Shown: positions 26,032 to 39,864, counted from the first letter of the stretch. The stretch: 64,000 nucleotides of DNA from Macquaria australasica (GCA_005408345.1 SEMN01000158.1:372001-436000); one strand, 5' to 3'. Notes: generated by a model from the letters alone, not told the origin. Made by a program: numbers and translations.

Positions 26032-26465
26032 ATATTATTGGTCAGACATCCTATCAAGACCAATATACGTCCACTGAAAAAACTATTTCATTGCAAACTG
26101 GTGACATAAATTTGGGTTTGGTTTGGCGTTTTATAGTGCTATGAATAATGATACTAGAAAAGTAGGGGTCCCTTCAAATGGTCTTTATTTTATTTAGCTA
26201 ATGATCAGTGAGGTTAAAACAATTTTACCAGCATCAGGATCCTTTTGAGACGTTTAAAGTTGCACCATGTAACCTCACACGTCTCCAATCTGTAATAAGA
26301 GGTAATACTGAACATTTTCAACTTAAATCCCAAGGAATCATGTAATATAATGTGAGTAAACTCTACACAGCACACTCATGTTTGGTAACCCTTCATGTCT
26401 GTAATGCCTCATACCAAACACAAGGATTTATATCTATCCATTAGATGTATTAAGATAGCTGGATA

Positions 26466-26960
26466 TTGGGTGGAGATTTTAATTGTATACTGAACCCTCT
26501 TTTTGACAGCCTCCCCCACAAGGCTATGCCTCTTTCACCGCAAGCTAAATCACTCAAGTCTGTATGTGAAGATTTGGGATTTGCTGACGTATGCAGTACA
26601 ATTTATCCCTTAGACAAAGAATACACTTTTTTCTGCACCTGATTATTTATTTATTTTTTACCTGGGCTCTCTTTACATTCAGTTTTGTCTTTATTAATAG
26701 GAAGTCTTCTTATTTCGGACAATGCCAGTGTGGTGCTGGATCCTTCTCTTAAGGGTACAGGCAACAGAGTGAAACATTGGAGACTGAACACAACCGTTTT
26801 GAAGGACCGTACCTTTTAATCCAGATAACCCTGTCCCACTATGGGAAACTGGTAAGTCGTATGCTAGAGGGATGATTATTTCATTTTCATCCAGTAAGAG
26901 ACGACAAAAACTGAAGAAGCAAAGTTTGTTGATGGCTTAGCTTAAAACTAAAGAAAGATA
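26466..26960 (+). pseudogene. LINE endonuclease fragment (L1/Tx1-like), broken
   Basis: Translation from about 26,475 gives a stretch like the apurinic endonuclease of L1-type LINEs: GDFNCILNPLFDSLPHKAM, then EDLGFADV and YPLDKEYTFF, before a TGA near 26,640. After frame changes, HWRLNTTVLKD near 26,777-26,810 matches the region that follows the endonuclease. It is truncated at both ends and carries stops. Confidence 0.65.
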
Positions 26961-28128
26961 TTGTGCAGTGAATTATCTTGTTAGCCTGTATGTTTCCAAT
27001 ATGTATCCATTCATCTTTACACCTCTAACCAAAAGAAAACCAATAGCACAAACATGGCGAAAGACCTTTGGGGAAAGAATTACGTTTTTTTAATGCAACC
27101 TCATTTTTGGGATAAGACAGGTGTATTTTTACGTAAAAATGTTGCTTTATGCGGCTTTAAAAGTGTACAGTGCTTTCAGTACCCCTGAAATTAGTTTCTG
27201 TCTGCTGCATTCTTTCTTTTATAAACCATACATGGTTCATTAAGGGACGTCTTATAAGACAGAACAGCATATTGTCTGTGTGCATATGTCTGGCTACAGT
27301 ACTGTATAAGGAGCCCACTGTTCTCGTAAGCTGCCACGCTCTGAGCAGTAGCCTGTAAGTTCTCCAAGGAATGTTAGTAATTAGCTCAGTAATCACAAGC
27401 TTTAGGAAATCTGCAGTAAAACAGACTTTATCGCTGTGTGAAAGTCTTCTGTCTGCACTACTATGGCTTTCTAGAAGGCTTATTGTGACATTAAGGCTAG
27501 CAACATATCAACAGCTTACAGTATGTACGGCTGGCGGAGCACGGTCCAGTCTGAGAGGAGTTTTACTAGAAAAGCTGAATAAAAGATTCAGCAATGACGC
27601 TCTTTCAACAGGTAGACATAAATCTAGCCTGATATTTGAACATTCCTCACATTCCCAATTACGTAAGCAGCACATATAGATCTCCTGGTCCAGGCAATCC
27701 TACAACTTCCATCTCTTTTATGTGGAGGTAGACAGAAACAGGAATGTGGGTAGGTGCCTTTGATAAAAATATAAAATTCTACAATAGCCTTGATAGACGG
27801 AGCACAGAGAGATGTCTGTCAACTCGGTTTGGGTGTCTCCGACAGACCTGAGTCATACCGTAGTCCTCCAAGACAGCTCCTCAAGGGGATTCTCTGTCTT
27901 TCTTTTTGACTGAGCATTTGGCTTTAGCCCACCTGGCCGAGGACTCGCGGTGCAATTTCTCATTTCTGTTTTGACTGATTTGTGGTACAAGCCTCTTTGA
28001 TGCAAGGGCCATTGTTTAGAGCGCGTCGTCCTCATGGGATCATCGCGATGTTCTGCAGAACTTTCTTCTGGGTTTTGAGTACAATACTTGTGCCAGTTTC
28101 TCTCTCAAAGCATCTCAGCGCTTTCATT

Positions 28129-28130
<2 letters not shown>

Positions 28131-28189
<59 letters not shown>
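28131..28189. repeat. (GT)n microsatellite
   Basis: About 29 uninterrupted GT units. Confidence 0.98.
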
Positions 28190-28191
<2 letters not shown>

Positions 28192-28465
28192 AAAAGAGAG
28201 GACAGAAACGAGGCAGCTCTCAATAGCTACATGGACTCAGAGTGCTGTATTTGTGCCAGGATTCCCACTCACACTAAAAAAAAATAGAAACGACAAAAAG
28301 CAGTGATGAACAGTCTGGGTTTTTTTTCCCCACAAACGGCTGCAGTGTCAGATGAGACGAGGACAGTGCTTTTCTCCCTCTCACAGTTTGTGTTTCCACC
28401 ACACAAATGTGACTCAGCGAGCGGGTGAATTCACACCAACACAAAATGCCACAAACCCTCCCTCG

Positions 28466-28542
28466 CCTCTCTCTCTCTCTCTCTCAGGCTTGGGCAAGCA
28501 AAGGGGATCCTGAAGAGGGGGTCTGTGTGTGTGTGTGTGTGT
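28466..28542. repeat. Compound (CT)n and (GT)n microsatellites
   Basis: CT units at 28,466-28,485 and GT units at 28,524-28,542, separated by unique sequence. Confidence 0.9.
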
Positions 28543-31500
28543 CCATTATCAAGGCAGCCCATCTCCCCTCGGTGCTGAGTGCTTCTCCAAGGTGTACAGT
28601 ACAGCCAGGCAGGCTGCGCAGAGAAAGGACTCCATTCTTCTACCCTTCCTGACTCACGGCAAAAGTGCAGCACTACCTCGAGCTCTGGTTTCTGTGGTCC
28701 TTTTGTCTCGCGCCACCGATCGAGGACATAAAATGGGTCTGGAGGGAACCCAACACCGCGCCCTCACGTTTCTCATCACCCCTGTGGAAGCTACAGTCAC
28801 AGGAATGAAAAAAAATTGAAGCTGTTTCCATGAAGAGAGGCAGAAAAACTACTAACTTTGCTATTTTATAAGCATCTTTTTCATAACGCAAACTCATTAC
28901 ACATGTGACAGATCTTGTTTTTGATACACATACCTATTTAACTTTTATATCCATCACCTTTAACCTGATATTAGATACAGTGCCACCATCTCCCCGTGAC
29001 CTTTAAACAGGAATTTCCCACTCACACTTGAAACTGTCCCAGGTGCTGCCCAGTAAAGCAATGCCACTGACCCAGTAATGTGAGCAGAATGCCTTCCTCC
29101 GAGTAGCTCTGCTCTGCAAGCACTGGAGCTGAATATTACAGAGGCCAATCACGGCGGAGGTTCGTAAGCGAAGCTTTTTGGTGAAGGAATGTTGCCGGTA
29201 AACACAGATTTGCCATTAGATATGTGTGGTACCAAATCTGACCTTCACTATCAAAGGGATACAGTACCTGTGTGGGATCACACGCCAGTAGCTGAAAGGA
29301 TTAGTGTTTGTGTGTGTCTGTGTATGTGCACGTGTGACTGCACGTGTTTGTAATTGTAGTCCCATCATAAAATGTGACTGAAAAACTGAAGATTCATGTA
29401 AGCCTGAGAAAGTTTATTTACCAAACCCATTTTAATCTCAAAGGACTTTACGTACTTTCCCACATTATATAAAGTAGATCATCGTATGCAGTGTTGCTTC
29501 AAACACACTCAGCCTCACATTACTTCAAGTGAAAGTCTTTCCAAAGACATTCCAGCCCAGGACCTTCTCCTTTAGCTACTGCCAATAAATGTCCCTTGAG
29601 CAAAACAGTTAACTTCTGGTGAACAAGTGAAGACTGTGGTTGTTCTGGGCAGCTGATGCGAATGGAAAAAAAGCATGGAAGCGCAGTCAAATAAACTAAT
29701 AAACAGACAAAATTACAGTGATCAACCGCTTCTGTGGATCAAAAAGCTTCAGACAGAATCATTCCTATTCAATTGCTGTTTAAATAATTTGCTTAAAGTA
29801 ATCAAGTAGTCTGTTTGGGTCTTTTCATACATGACAACATATGGCAAAAAGTTTTTAATCTACAGTACTTTTTTTAAAAACTTTACTCCCATGATACTTT
29901 GCCTCGCAGTAACCCATCTGCTTCCGGCTGGCTACCTGAGGCTGCTGCTGTGTGCACATTGAAATTATGACACGAAAAAGAAAGTCATTTTCTCTTAAAA
30001 TAAAACGTTGTCTCCTCAAAGCATGTGACAAACAAGCCAAGATGCAGCAGCGAAACTTGGTCTTCCTCAGGCTACAATAAGTACTACAGTAAGTACTACA
30101 GTAAGTACAATTTGTACAGTAATTTGAAAGGCTGTACTGTATTTTGAAACAGTCAATAAAATTCATTCAATAGCAAAGCTGTCTGTTTTATTACTTTATA
30201 TTCATGTTATAAATATACAAATGTCAATTAGCATGAGAAATAAAGAAAAAGGTTGTAATAATCATCTGCTTACAGTGATTATAGTGTACAATTTGATCCG
30301 ATAAGATCACTATAAGAGATATACTGTATACTGTATTTTCTTTCATTCATGGTTCTATATTCTGTATCATGCTAACTATACCGACGTTGAATACTGCATA
30401 GATAGTGCCTGGACTTGATGGCTCCATAAAAGCATGTCTCAGTTTTGTGTTTCCCCCCCTGTGATGTCCACCGACATATTGGCACCCACTTGTCAGTCGG
30501 CCTCATTTAGAGGGAGGTTTTTCCTCGTCGACTTTCCCCACTTCCAACTGTTCTTCCACAGCCTGGCACAGGCCCATGGGAGGCTTTTGCAACCTGAGTG
30601 GAAATCTGGGGTCTGGCCTGGCCACGTAGCCCACATTAGTCACTTCTGCAAACCTTGTCATAGCATCGGCAGGAGCTCGAGACTGGAGGTTTGCCCGTTT
30701 CTCTCTTTCTTCTTAGATTGTTCTTTCCTGGCTCAACTCTGCCGGAGGAGCTCCTGCTCTGAGGGGCCCGACAGCAGAGGAAAACAGACTCGAGCCAAAC
30801 ATTTATTTCATGTCAAAGGCAGCATTTCAAGCATGGGTGAGGATGCGCAATCAGAAACTGTGATATGTCAATCTACACGCAAGTACATTTACAGAAACCT
30901 GATAGACAAATTATCTCAAGAGGTGCAGAAGAGACCACAGCCACACATAGCATCACAGATTTAGACAAAATTACAAAAATAACAAGAATTGTATACAATT
31001 GTATGACTCGAGGTAAAATGCATGTATTTCTCTGCACAGTTTTGAGGGCTAAACCTATAGTAGTTCAACCTTATAGGCAAAATAGAAAAGAATTAGAAGA
31101 ATTAAGTTTCTTGCTGTTTAATAAAGCCTGGAGGCTGAAAAAACAAAGACCTAAAAGCAATGAAAATGGTTTAAATAACTGCAACCAAAGTGGATTACTG
31201 GGTTATTTCTGACTTAAGTAAGCCTGAGCCAAATTGCACCATCATAACACATGTCAATTCAAATAAGTCTCAACTAGCATCAGACTTCATCCTCGCAGTG
31301 ACACATAAACGAAACACAGGTGTCTCTGTCGCAGCTGTTTACATCTCTGTCTCTCACGCAACGCCGGCCTGCAGGGAAGTTCAGTGTCTGTGTGGAAGTC
31401 TGTCCGCCACAGCTATCTCCAATATTTCACACCTCTGTGTGGAGAGAGGGGGTGGATGACTTGTGGACAACAGCACAGAGTATACTTGACTTCCTCTAGG

Positions 31501-31901
31501 TAGTCATTTATTGTTGCGAGTGTTCAAACAGAAGACATCATGTCCATTTTCAGGGTAATATCAGGGTGAACTCTGTGTCCCGAAGCCAACTTTAGAGCTG
31601 TATGTGTTGATGCCACAACACGAGCCTTGATGCTCAGCACTGACTAGATAGATGACTGTAGGTGACTAGTTGTAGCTATACGATGCACTTTATGTCCAAT
31701 ACTAATATGAACTGACAGTGTTATATAAAGATTGCACAAACACTGAGTAGCAACAGCAAAATATGAGCGACTCAATATTATTACAATATTAATATGTTTA
31801 TCAATTGTCAAATCAATTTTCCTCTCATCATTATCTCATTCTTCCTTAGCCCAGCTACAGACCTGGAAGTGCAGTAAGTTGCATGCCATTTTTGCAGTAT
31901 A

Positions 31902-32130
31902 TACAGTGCCTATAAAGTTAGCCCAACCCTTGGACTTTGTCATATTTCATTGTTTTTGAACTTTAAATCACAGTCAGTTTTTTTTGTTTTACATAGAGTG
32001 AAATAAGAAACTTTAAAGTTAAAACAAGTATCTACAATTTAAAAAAAAAATCTATTAAACACAAAGTAATTGATTGTACAAGTATTCACCCTCTTTATTT
32101 CCACACACTAAAATGATCCATGTGGTCTGG
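31902..32130. mobile_element. Tc1-like transposon end, degraded
   Basis: TACAGTGCCTATAAAGTTAG followed by CCTTGGACTTTGTCATATTT and, later, ACAAGTATTCACCCTCTTTA resembles the terminal repeat region of fish Tc1-like elements. No transposase remnant and no second end are visible. Confidence 0.45.
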
Positions 32131-32154
32131 TTTGGAGTTAATACTGCCACGCTG

Positions 32155-32665
32155 CTTTAAACTAACGTCAACATGCTAACATGCTCATAATAATAATGCA
32201 ATAATAACACGCTGATGTTTAACAGATATAATATTAATCTTAGCATGCTAACATTTGCTAATTAGCACTAAACATAATGCAAGCTGAGGCTGATGGGAAT
32301 AGTTTTAAAGATATTAGGTCATAAAATAAAGTATTTATCACACGTCAATATATAAATAAAATTTCTGACCTAATGATAAATGTTTCATTAGGCGCTGGAT
32401 GACCTAATGATGAAAAATCAAGAGATCACCAAAGTACATAAATACCAAATTTTGTGGAATTCCATCCAATAGTTGTCGAGACATTTCACTAAAAACCAAA
32501 AATGTCAACCTTCTGGCAGCCCTAGAGGAAAAGTCAGGGAATCATCAAAGTCAGTACTGAAGACCATGAATATCTGTACAACATTCAAATAGTTGTTGAG
32601 ATATTTCAGACTGGACCAAAATGGTAGAATCAATGATCGACCGACTGACCGCTAGTGTGGCTAAA
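32155..32665. repeat. Interspersed repeat family B, copy 1
   Basis: It contains TTAGCATGCTAACATTTGCT, AATTAGCACTAAACATAATG and GCTGAGGCTGATGGGAAT, then two rounds of CCAATAGTTGTCGAGACATT-like and GGAAAAGTCAGGGAATCATC-like blocks. A second copy of the first part is at 58,560-58,725. The family is common in fish genomes; its class is unknown to me. Confidence 0.6.
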
Positions 32666-33965
32666 AATGCAAGTCATATAGGGTTTTACTAAATTGAATA
32701 AAACAACAAGTGGTGTCAGAAAAAAAGAAAACATCTGAATTGGGATACTTTCACTATAGCTAAGGATTCATTTAGGTCTTATACATTTATGTTGGGCAGA
32801 TCAGATTCTTTTGGTTGTTATCTTCACACATATTTGGTGGTGGCCATGCCCATGAGTGTACTGTATAATTGTTTGAATCTGATATGTTCTGTTACTTCGC
32901 CTTTTGAAGTGCTGTTAAACCTCCACAGCTGCTCCCCTGGATGTTATGATCATTAGAGCAAGCCTGTGATTCCACAGTGGCGTTAATGTGCAGCTGAGTC
33001 ACACTGGTACTGATAGTAGAGGTACACTGTATGGGCACACACTGTCTTTGCTGTGGCAGCGATCCTGTGTGTTTGAAGCTGAGTCTGTAACTCGACACAA
33101 GGCCGAGGCCAGAAGGAATTACAGGCCATCGGATAAACAGAAGCTGTAGAGGAGTAGCAGGACGTGCTCCCTTCAGGAAATTAAAAGCCATTGCCTTTTC
33201 CTTCAGTCTCCCTATCCTCTCTCATCTGCTGCCAGTTCGGTTAATGAATAGCACACTAATAGTATCTGGGGTCTTTCTTTTCTTGCTGTTGTCTGTATAG
33301 GACATTCACCCTCATACTCATCATATCATTTACATTATGATGAGTTGGTTTTCTTTTGAAGTAGTGACAAAAATACTCTGCGTTTCATCAGAGATCCCAT
33401 ATTCTGGGAACCAAAAGGGAGAAAAACCTTGTATTTCAACACCTCCTCAGAGGACAGTAACTATAACTCTTTATAGAAGTTAGGTTACAATTCTTGGTGT
33501 TAATATTTAGGACACATCTAGACAATTTTAAATGTCAAATGATACCTGAAAGTCACAGTGAAACGGCAGTTAGAGCCTCCTTATCTTCTGTGTTGTGTAG
33601 ATTCCGAATAAAGTATGTGTGTGCTGTATAGTTACGAGAGGGATTTAAAGCAAATTCTTCAGATTTGATTAGATTGCTTAAAAGTAGTGGTTGTGGCTGT
33701 ATTGACATAAGGAGCTGTAGAGGACAGGTGGCCTCAACCCACACCTCCCTCACCCATGTTGTTATATCAGGAGGAGGAGTAGGAGGAGGGCAAAATAAAT
33801 AAATTAGACCCCAACTGACGTCCAAACACACGTCCTGCTGTAACATTGCTTTGCTAGCTACTACCCCAACAAGCTAACAGTCAAGTGCAGTTTTATTCGA
33901 TGCTAGTTGCCCCAAATCCCATATGGTTTGAAAAATGTAAGAGAAGCCATTCAAAATATTGTAAT

Positions 33966-34386
33966 TGTCATGGTCCACGAAGGACTGTGTGTTTTGTCTC
34001 GTTTCCTGTTTTATTTTGAAATCCCTGTTCTTGTTTCTTTGCGTCTTCTTTACTTCCCGTCATTGTTCTGTTTCCCTCCAGTTGGATTGTGTTCACCTGT
34101 GTCTTGTGCTCACCTGTTTCTGTTTCCCTCGTTTACTTTCCTCTACATATACCGGCCCTCTCCCTTTGTTCCTTGTCGTGTCATAAATGTTGCTGATGTG
34201 GTTGAAGACGAGATGTTCATGGTGTTGCTGCTGGTCTCTTTGTGTCATGTTCCTAGTGTTGTTCATGCGTACCAGTTCCTGAGTTTTTTGTAGATTTATT
34301 TTGGAGAAAATAAATCTTTGGACTTATTCTGCCTCTCTGTCTGCATTTGGGTCCTTCCCCTGTTGCCTAGATGGCCTGTCGTGGCA
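33966..34386 (+). mobile_element. LTR-like element, copy 2
   Basis: It runs from TGTCATGGTCC to TGTCGTGGCA and shares with copy 1 the order CCTGTTTTAT, CACCTGTGT, a TATA-like ACATATACC, an AATAAA-type signal (AAAATAAATC near 34,310) and GCATTTGGGTCC near the end. No internal coding region. Confidence 0.45.
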
Positions 34387-36129
34387 GAGCTGCCTCGCAG
34401 GCCTTTCTTGACAGTAATGTTTTACAGGAAGAGAAAAGGGGGGAATTTTTATATACAGATACTAATTTTTTGAGATATATTCTGCATACAACAAGAGATA
34501 AATGAACAATTTACACAGTGACACAGGATTAGAATGTGAAAAATGTATTTTTTATTTTGCAGTGTCTGCTAAAACATGTCAAAATAAGGTCAAAACATAC
34601 CTGATGATTTTGGAAACTTGGAAAACCTTTGACAAAGCAAGCAAAGTTAGGAAAGAAATTTAGGTCACTTCAAATAATGAGTTAAAGGAGAGAAAAAGAT
34701 CCAGCACAGAGACAAGGAAAGCTGTTCCAAATTGTGAACTTTCATTGGATGCAGGGTGCTCTCTATGGAAACCTACATGACTGCTCTCTTGTGTATGCTT
34801 TTACGTTTCAACTTTTTTAATAACAAGCCACACATGAAAAAGTGATGCTATCTCATTGTGGTTAACCTGGATAGTGGAGGTCTTGTATATTAAAGTCAAG
34901 GAGAGCATGTGCTCGGTATTTCCACACTGCAGAGCAAAAGCAGGCATTTTGGCTTTCGTCTCAAAGCAATAAAATAGGGAGCGAATTTCATCCATAATGG
35001 AATTCTTGTCACACACCCGGTGTTGCCAACATGGTCCTCTTTGGGTTGTTTTGGAACATTCATCTTTTCACTGTTAAAACACTTGCTCTGCCTCACTTGT
35101 GTCCAGAAGAAGACGGTGGAAAAACAAACTAAGTAATGCACAAAGAACACACCCAGCAGATGTGACAGATACAGCAAACATGTACGACACGTTTCGGTCA
35201 AAACCTCATATAATGTCGGTGATTAGAGTTCAATGGTCCTCATACCAGATATTTGTGAATTATCAACAATTTTTCACCTCAGTGTTGTTAAAATGGGAAC
35301 TTGCTTTTCATAACCTGTCATTTCATTGTCCTGGAGGAATGCCAACATGGAAGCAAGGATTTATGACATCCTTAAATTGATGTTTTTTACCTATCGCTAT
35401 GCGTCAAAGGTGATAAAGGTCACCTTTTTCCATCAAAATATTCACTGCCTGTTTGAGTTCAGCAGGTGCAGCCAGCTCAGAGGTCAGAGGTCAAAGCACA
35501 TCCTAGTCAGGAATCGCATTGCGACTGCCAACAATCACAGGAACCATATTGTTCTCTATGGGGAATTATTTTATGAAAGCTTGCAGAAGGGAATTACAGA
35601 AAAATAGCCAAAGTGTTTGTGTGATTATATCGCAGTTATGCCACTAAGTCTGACATAATCAAAAGAACTGTGTTTCACTGATGCCATGTGTTTTGTGCCA
35701 GGGGGTTGTAGGGGGCCTTGGGCTTCAAAAACACACACAAAGTCTTCAGTTGTTAAAGCAAGGGTCCCAAAGTGTGTCATTATATACTTACCACTGATAT
35801 AGAGTAACAACGTCCAGCTGTTGGACACTTAAAGCTTCACAAGGAAAGATTTTTATTTGTTCACAAGTATGAAGCACTCTCCACAGTTCAGCAGTGTTTA
35901 AGAGAGGAGGAAAGTGAGCAAACCAGTTCAGTGTGACAACTTGTAAGCATTGGCAAGGCTTCTAAGAACTATATAAATGAATCATAAATGAATAAATTGA
36001 TCAATAAATAGTTATTTTCCAGATCCAGGAGGTACCTAACACCTAAAATACAGCTGTTATCGGCTCAAATCACAAGATAGGACTGCAGCACAAAAGCGTG
36101 TGCACCTCTCTACTATTTGTCTACTGAAA

Positions 36130-36310
36130 CTAGTGGTGACACCATTAGACAATTCATTGATTAGTCGATTAGTCTTTTGTAATGAAAGTTAATTTATAAC
36201 AATATTGATAATAGATTAACTATTGAAGGCATTCGTCAACATTTTCTGGTTCGAGCGTCTGAAATGTGAGGATTTTCTGCTCTTTTCTGAAAAAAAAGTA
36301 CAGCCCTAAA
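36130..36310. mobile_element. MITE-like repeat, family A, copy 4 (partial)
   Basis: It contains CATTGATTAGTCGATTAGTC and CGTCTGAAATGTGAGGATTT and ends in TACAGCCCT. It is shorter than the other copies, with the middle missing. Confidence 0.5.
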
Positions 36311-37224
36311 TGAAACAAAAAAAAGGATGCAGCAAGTAGGACTGACCAATATTAGATCTTTTGGCTCTTAGCTCCTACAGTACTGTGTCTTCTGGTTTCT
36401 ACATGTGGACGCTTCAGCCATTTGAAGCCTCTAATGTGCAGAGATCTCTCGTAACAGCAAAGCCAAGCATGTGTGGAACCAGAAAGCACAGATGACTCAA
36501 GGTGTTATGTAACTGCTGGGGTGATTAAAGTGATTTTAACAATTCTGGTGCCTGCAGCTGTTTTCTCTTAGAAACAGTGGAGTGCAGGTGTCATTGAAGT
36601 TTTATTTTGATCCCATCCTACACACCCAACTAACGCTATAATGGAGAGAAAATGCCTTGACTAAACCACATTCCAGACTTATTTTTACCAAGTCTTTATT
36701 GTTCAAGAAAATGTTATTTTATTCTTATTTGAGTCTCAAATACTGTATGTACAGGTGGTGCCCTGCATCTCCTGTGCTTACAGACGTGCATGGTGGGTAA
36801 ATGCCGCGATATTCAGTGGGGGGTCCTCCATCTTAACATAACACTTCAACACCTCAATACACAGCAGCATGAAGCACAAAGGTGTTGAATGACAGACTAG
36901 AGGAGGAGGGAGGCCAGATCAAATGTAGCGTTTCAGGTTTGAAGTTTGAGGTTTAAGGCCAATTGTGGCAGCGGGTTCTGCAAATGGAGCGCAGTCTCTC
37001 CACTTCCCTGGGTGGATTACAGGCACTAAATAAAGCCGTTGTAACTCCAGGGTGGACAGCCTTTGTTCCATTCATCAGCACTTTGCATTAGTCACTACAC
37101 TTCAAGGCTAATGTTTATATCCTTTTACTGCAAAAGGTGCTTTTTGCAGACCCATTGAAGGTGCTGGAGGTAATTGGGTGGGTCTTTTTCAGCTTTGGTC
37201 TGTCATTATTTGAGGAGTGTGTGT

Positions 37225-37315
37225 GGCACGTAATCATGGTCGTGACTTGCGAACCGGAAGGCTGCCAGTTTGAGGTCCGAGTCTTGCTGGGAAAATCTAA
37301 GAGTGGGCAACAAGA
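37225..37315 (+). mobile_element. Possible SINE fragment
   Basis: ACCGGAAGGCTGCCAGTTTG followed by AGGTCCGAGTCTTGCTGGG resembles the B-box region of a tRNA-derived SINE (compare GGTTCGANNCC). There is no clear A box or poly(A) tail. Confidence 0.3.
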
Positions 37316-37458
37316 CACACTGTGGTTTCCATAAATATTCACCATCAAGTTGTCTTACAGCAATGCCTCTAACTTTAATTAGGATAAAACTTGTAATACC
37401 AGAATAATTGTACATCACTATATCTGTGTAAGACACCTGAAGTGTGTGCAAAATGCGC

Positions 37459-37804
37459 TGAATTAGTCTATTAATCAATTAGTTAATCTGCAACTGTTTT
37501 GAAAATCGGTTAATCATTTCAAGTCATTTTTCAAGCAAAAATGCCATTTACTGGCTTCAGCAACTCAAATGTGATAATTTGCTGCTTTTCTTTGTAATAT
37601 AATGATTGTAAACTAAATATTTTGGGGTTTTGGATTGTTAGTTGCACAACAATCTATTTGAATACGTCACCTTAGGCTATGGGGAAAGTGTAATATGTGT
37701 TTTACACTATTTTCTGAAATTTTATAGACAAAAACTCGTTGAATTATTGGGAAAACAATCTGCTAATTATGATAATAATGATAACAATCACTAGTTGCAG
37801 CCCT
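37459..37804. mobile_element. MITE-like repeat, family A, copy 5
   Basis: It runs from AATTAGTCTATTAATCAATT through CAACTCAAATGTGATAATTT and TTTGGGGTTTTGGATTGTTA to AATCACTAGTTGCAGCCCT, the family A block order. It is among the best preserved copies here. Confidence 0.65.
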
Positions 37805-39858
37805 ACAATATCTCAATTAACGTGCTTGCTTAGATTTGGGCTGAAAAGTAAAATATGTGAATTAAAGGTTTCCAAAAAACTTTGACTTTGTTTTATGTAG
37901 AAAAGCAAAGAGGATACAAGAGAACACAACTGAAGACATAACATAAATTATATAAAATCAGACATTAATGCAGACAAAATACACGTAAGAAAAATAGTCT
38001 ATCAAGTGAGCTTTCTTTAAACCGGTGGGGATTCTCAATGTGCCAGCACTCCCATCCTGACATGCAGCCTAAAAAGGGTCTGAGAGTAAACATGTGGGTG
38101 TTTGTAGACAGCTGGCAGAGACGTGTGAGAACTGCAGCTGGTATTAAGATGTCTAGCCTTCAGTGTTGCCACATTTTAATAATCCATAATAACTCATGTC
38201 GGGCTGTCATATGAATGAGTTTATGATTGACTTCCTGGATTAAAAAATGCTAAAATTTCATAATGTAGCCCATAAATGTCTATTTCCTTCTCTCCATTCG
38301 ATTGCTACAGTGAGTCATCCTATACTCAGTTCATAAAAAGCTCTTAATGAACTAAACACACTATGTCTGGTAGGTGTTTCCTCAGTAAAAATCCCTGTCA
38401 CACAGAAGATTGTGTTTTTCTTGTCATTTTTTAGAATAAAGTGAAGAAGAGCTTGGTTTTTTGCATGAGCAGAGATGTAGCCACCATGGCTAAACAGACA
38501 AAGAAAGTCACCAAAACTCAAACATCAACAGAAAGTCTATGTTAGAAGGTACCACAGTGCAGGAGGACACTGTTGACCAGAGATTAGGGGTCATCATAGG
38601 TCCACTCTCCTACTTATATTCAGTTTACTTGGGTTAGGTAGAGTCCCTTTGTATTGCTGTTGGTCTCAGGAAAGTGTGAACTGTGAAGTACAGGGAAAAA
38701 TGACATGTATTTCTACTGTTTTGGACCCTGCTGCTCGTTAATTGGTAGCACATCAGGCTGTTGCCAGTTTTGGTGTTCTCTCTCTGTTTTGCGTCTGTTC
38801 CATTTGACCACATTTTTGATTGGGTCCTTGAGTTTGTTTGGATCAGGTCTCTTTTTTTTTATGCACGTCTGGTTCAGGTAAGTTTTCCACAGGTCTGTTT
38901 GGGATTGTTTTTCTAAACTTTTGGACCCATGAAGACCACTGATCTGTCGGACATCCGGTGCAGAAACATCACAACAGTGATTGCTCTAACACTAAAGATG
39001 GAGACAAAAACAACATTGCAGTCAACAATTAGGTGATAGGTATCACCAAAATAAAAAAGAAACACAAAATGTTACAGATCAGCACTCACAGGATATTGTT
39101 ACTGCACATAAAGCAGAAAAAACAGACGTGATGATGTACAAGGGTGAACAAAATAACAGGAACACCCTAAAAGCTGTGCAATAAATTCAGCACAACTTTT
39201 TGCACACTTATGATGTTCAAATTTGAGACTTGTGAAAGTAGTGTTGATACACTATAGTAAAATATATATGGTCACACTGTGTGGTTTTGCTGTGTTGTTT
39301 CTGCTATTTTGTCCACCAGTGTATTTTTTCAGCCTCTGTGTCCCAAATCCAGTCAGCCAATGTCAAGGTTTGTGTCAGTCTAATATTTGCCCTCCGTGTT
39401 GTTTAACCTTCTGCAGAGGTCAGTGCAGATCACAGAGGTCAGGCAGATCAAGCTGAGGAGCAGACGTCTGTGTCACATTCCTCATGTGGCCTTTATCACA
39501 GAGGCGATGTGTGCCTCTCTGCAGAGAGAAAGGCCTGAAAGTACAACTCTATTTGTGCCTTGGGGGAACTGGGCCATCATTTTGACTTTGCGTATATTCA
39601 AGTGTTGAGTATTGGGGCTACAGTAGACCTAATCAAAGCCGGTTGTCTTCGAGATGTGTTCTGGTTGGAAGAGGCCTACAGTAGGTCTGGTCTGAGTCAT
39701 CCAATTGTTTGTGTTTAATGTAAAACATGTCGTATTTCCACATCTTATAAACAAGTTTTCAACTTGATAACATTGGACTTAAACCTGGATGTGAAGTGGT
39801 AAAATAGCTCCAATCTGACAAACAAAAGCACAGACATGCTTGAGAATTTTAACAACTA

Positions 39859-39864
39859 TTTATT
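39859..39864 (-). promoter_or_regulatory. thbs1: Probable thbs1 poly(A) signal AATAAA
   Basis: The + strand reads TTTATT, which is AATAAA on the gene strand, about 1.9 kb after the stop codon; the mammalian thbs1 3' UTR is of similar length. Cleavage would fall near 39,835-39,845. Confidence 0.65.

Larger units (their letters stand above)
26961..39839. other. Gene-poor interval downstream of thbs1
   Basis: It holds the GT/CT microsatellites near 28.1-28.5 kb, a short tandem AGTACTACAGTA repeat near 30,070-30,110, the second LTR-like element, the Tc1-like end, the family B repeat and two family A MITEs. No exon could be supported. A GC-richer block at 30,430-30,830 has a 176-codon open frame, but no domain or splice support. 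Confidence 0.6.

Noticed and set aside
30434..30964. 176-codon open frame on +
   Set aside because: No recognisable domain, no splice signals that help, and codon use is not convincing; kept only as a GC-richer block.
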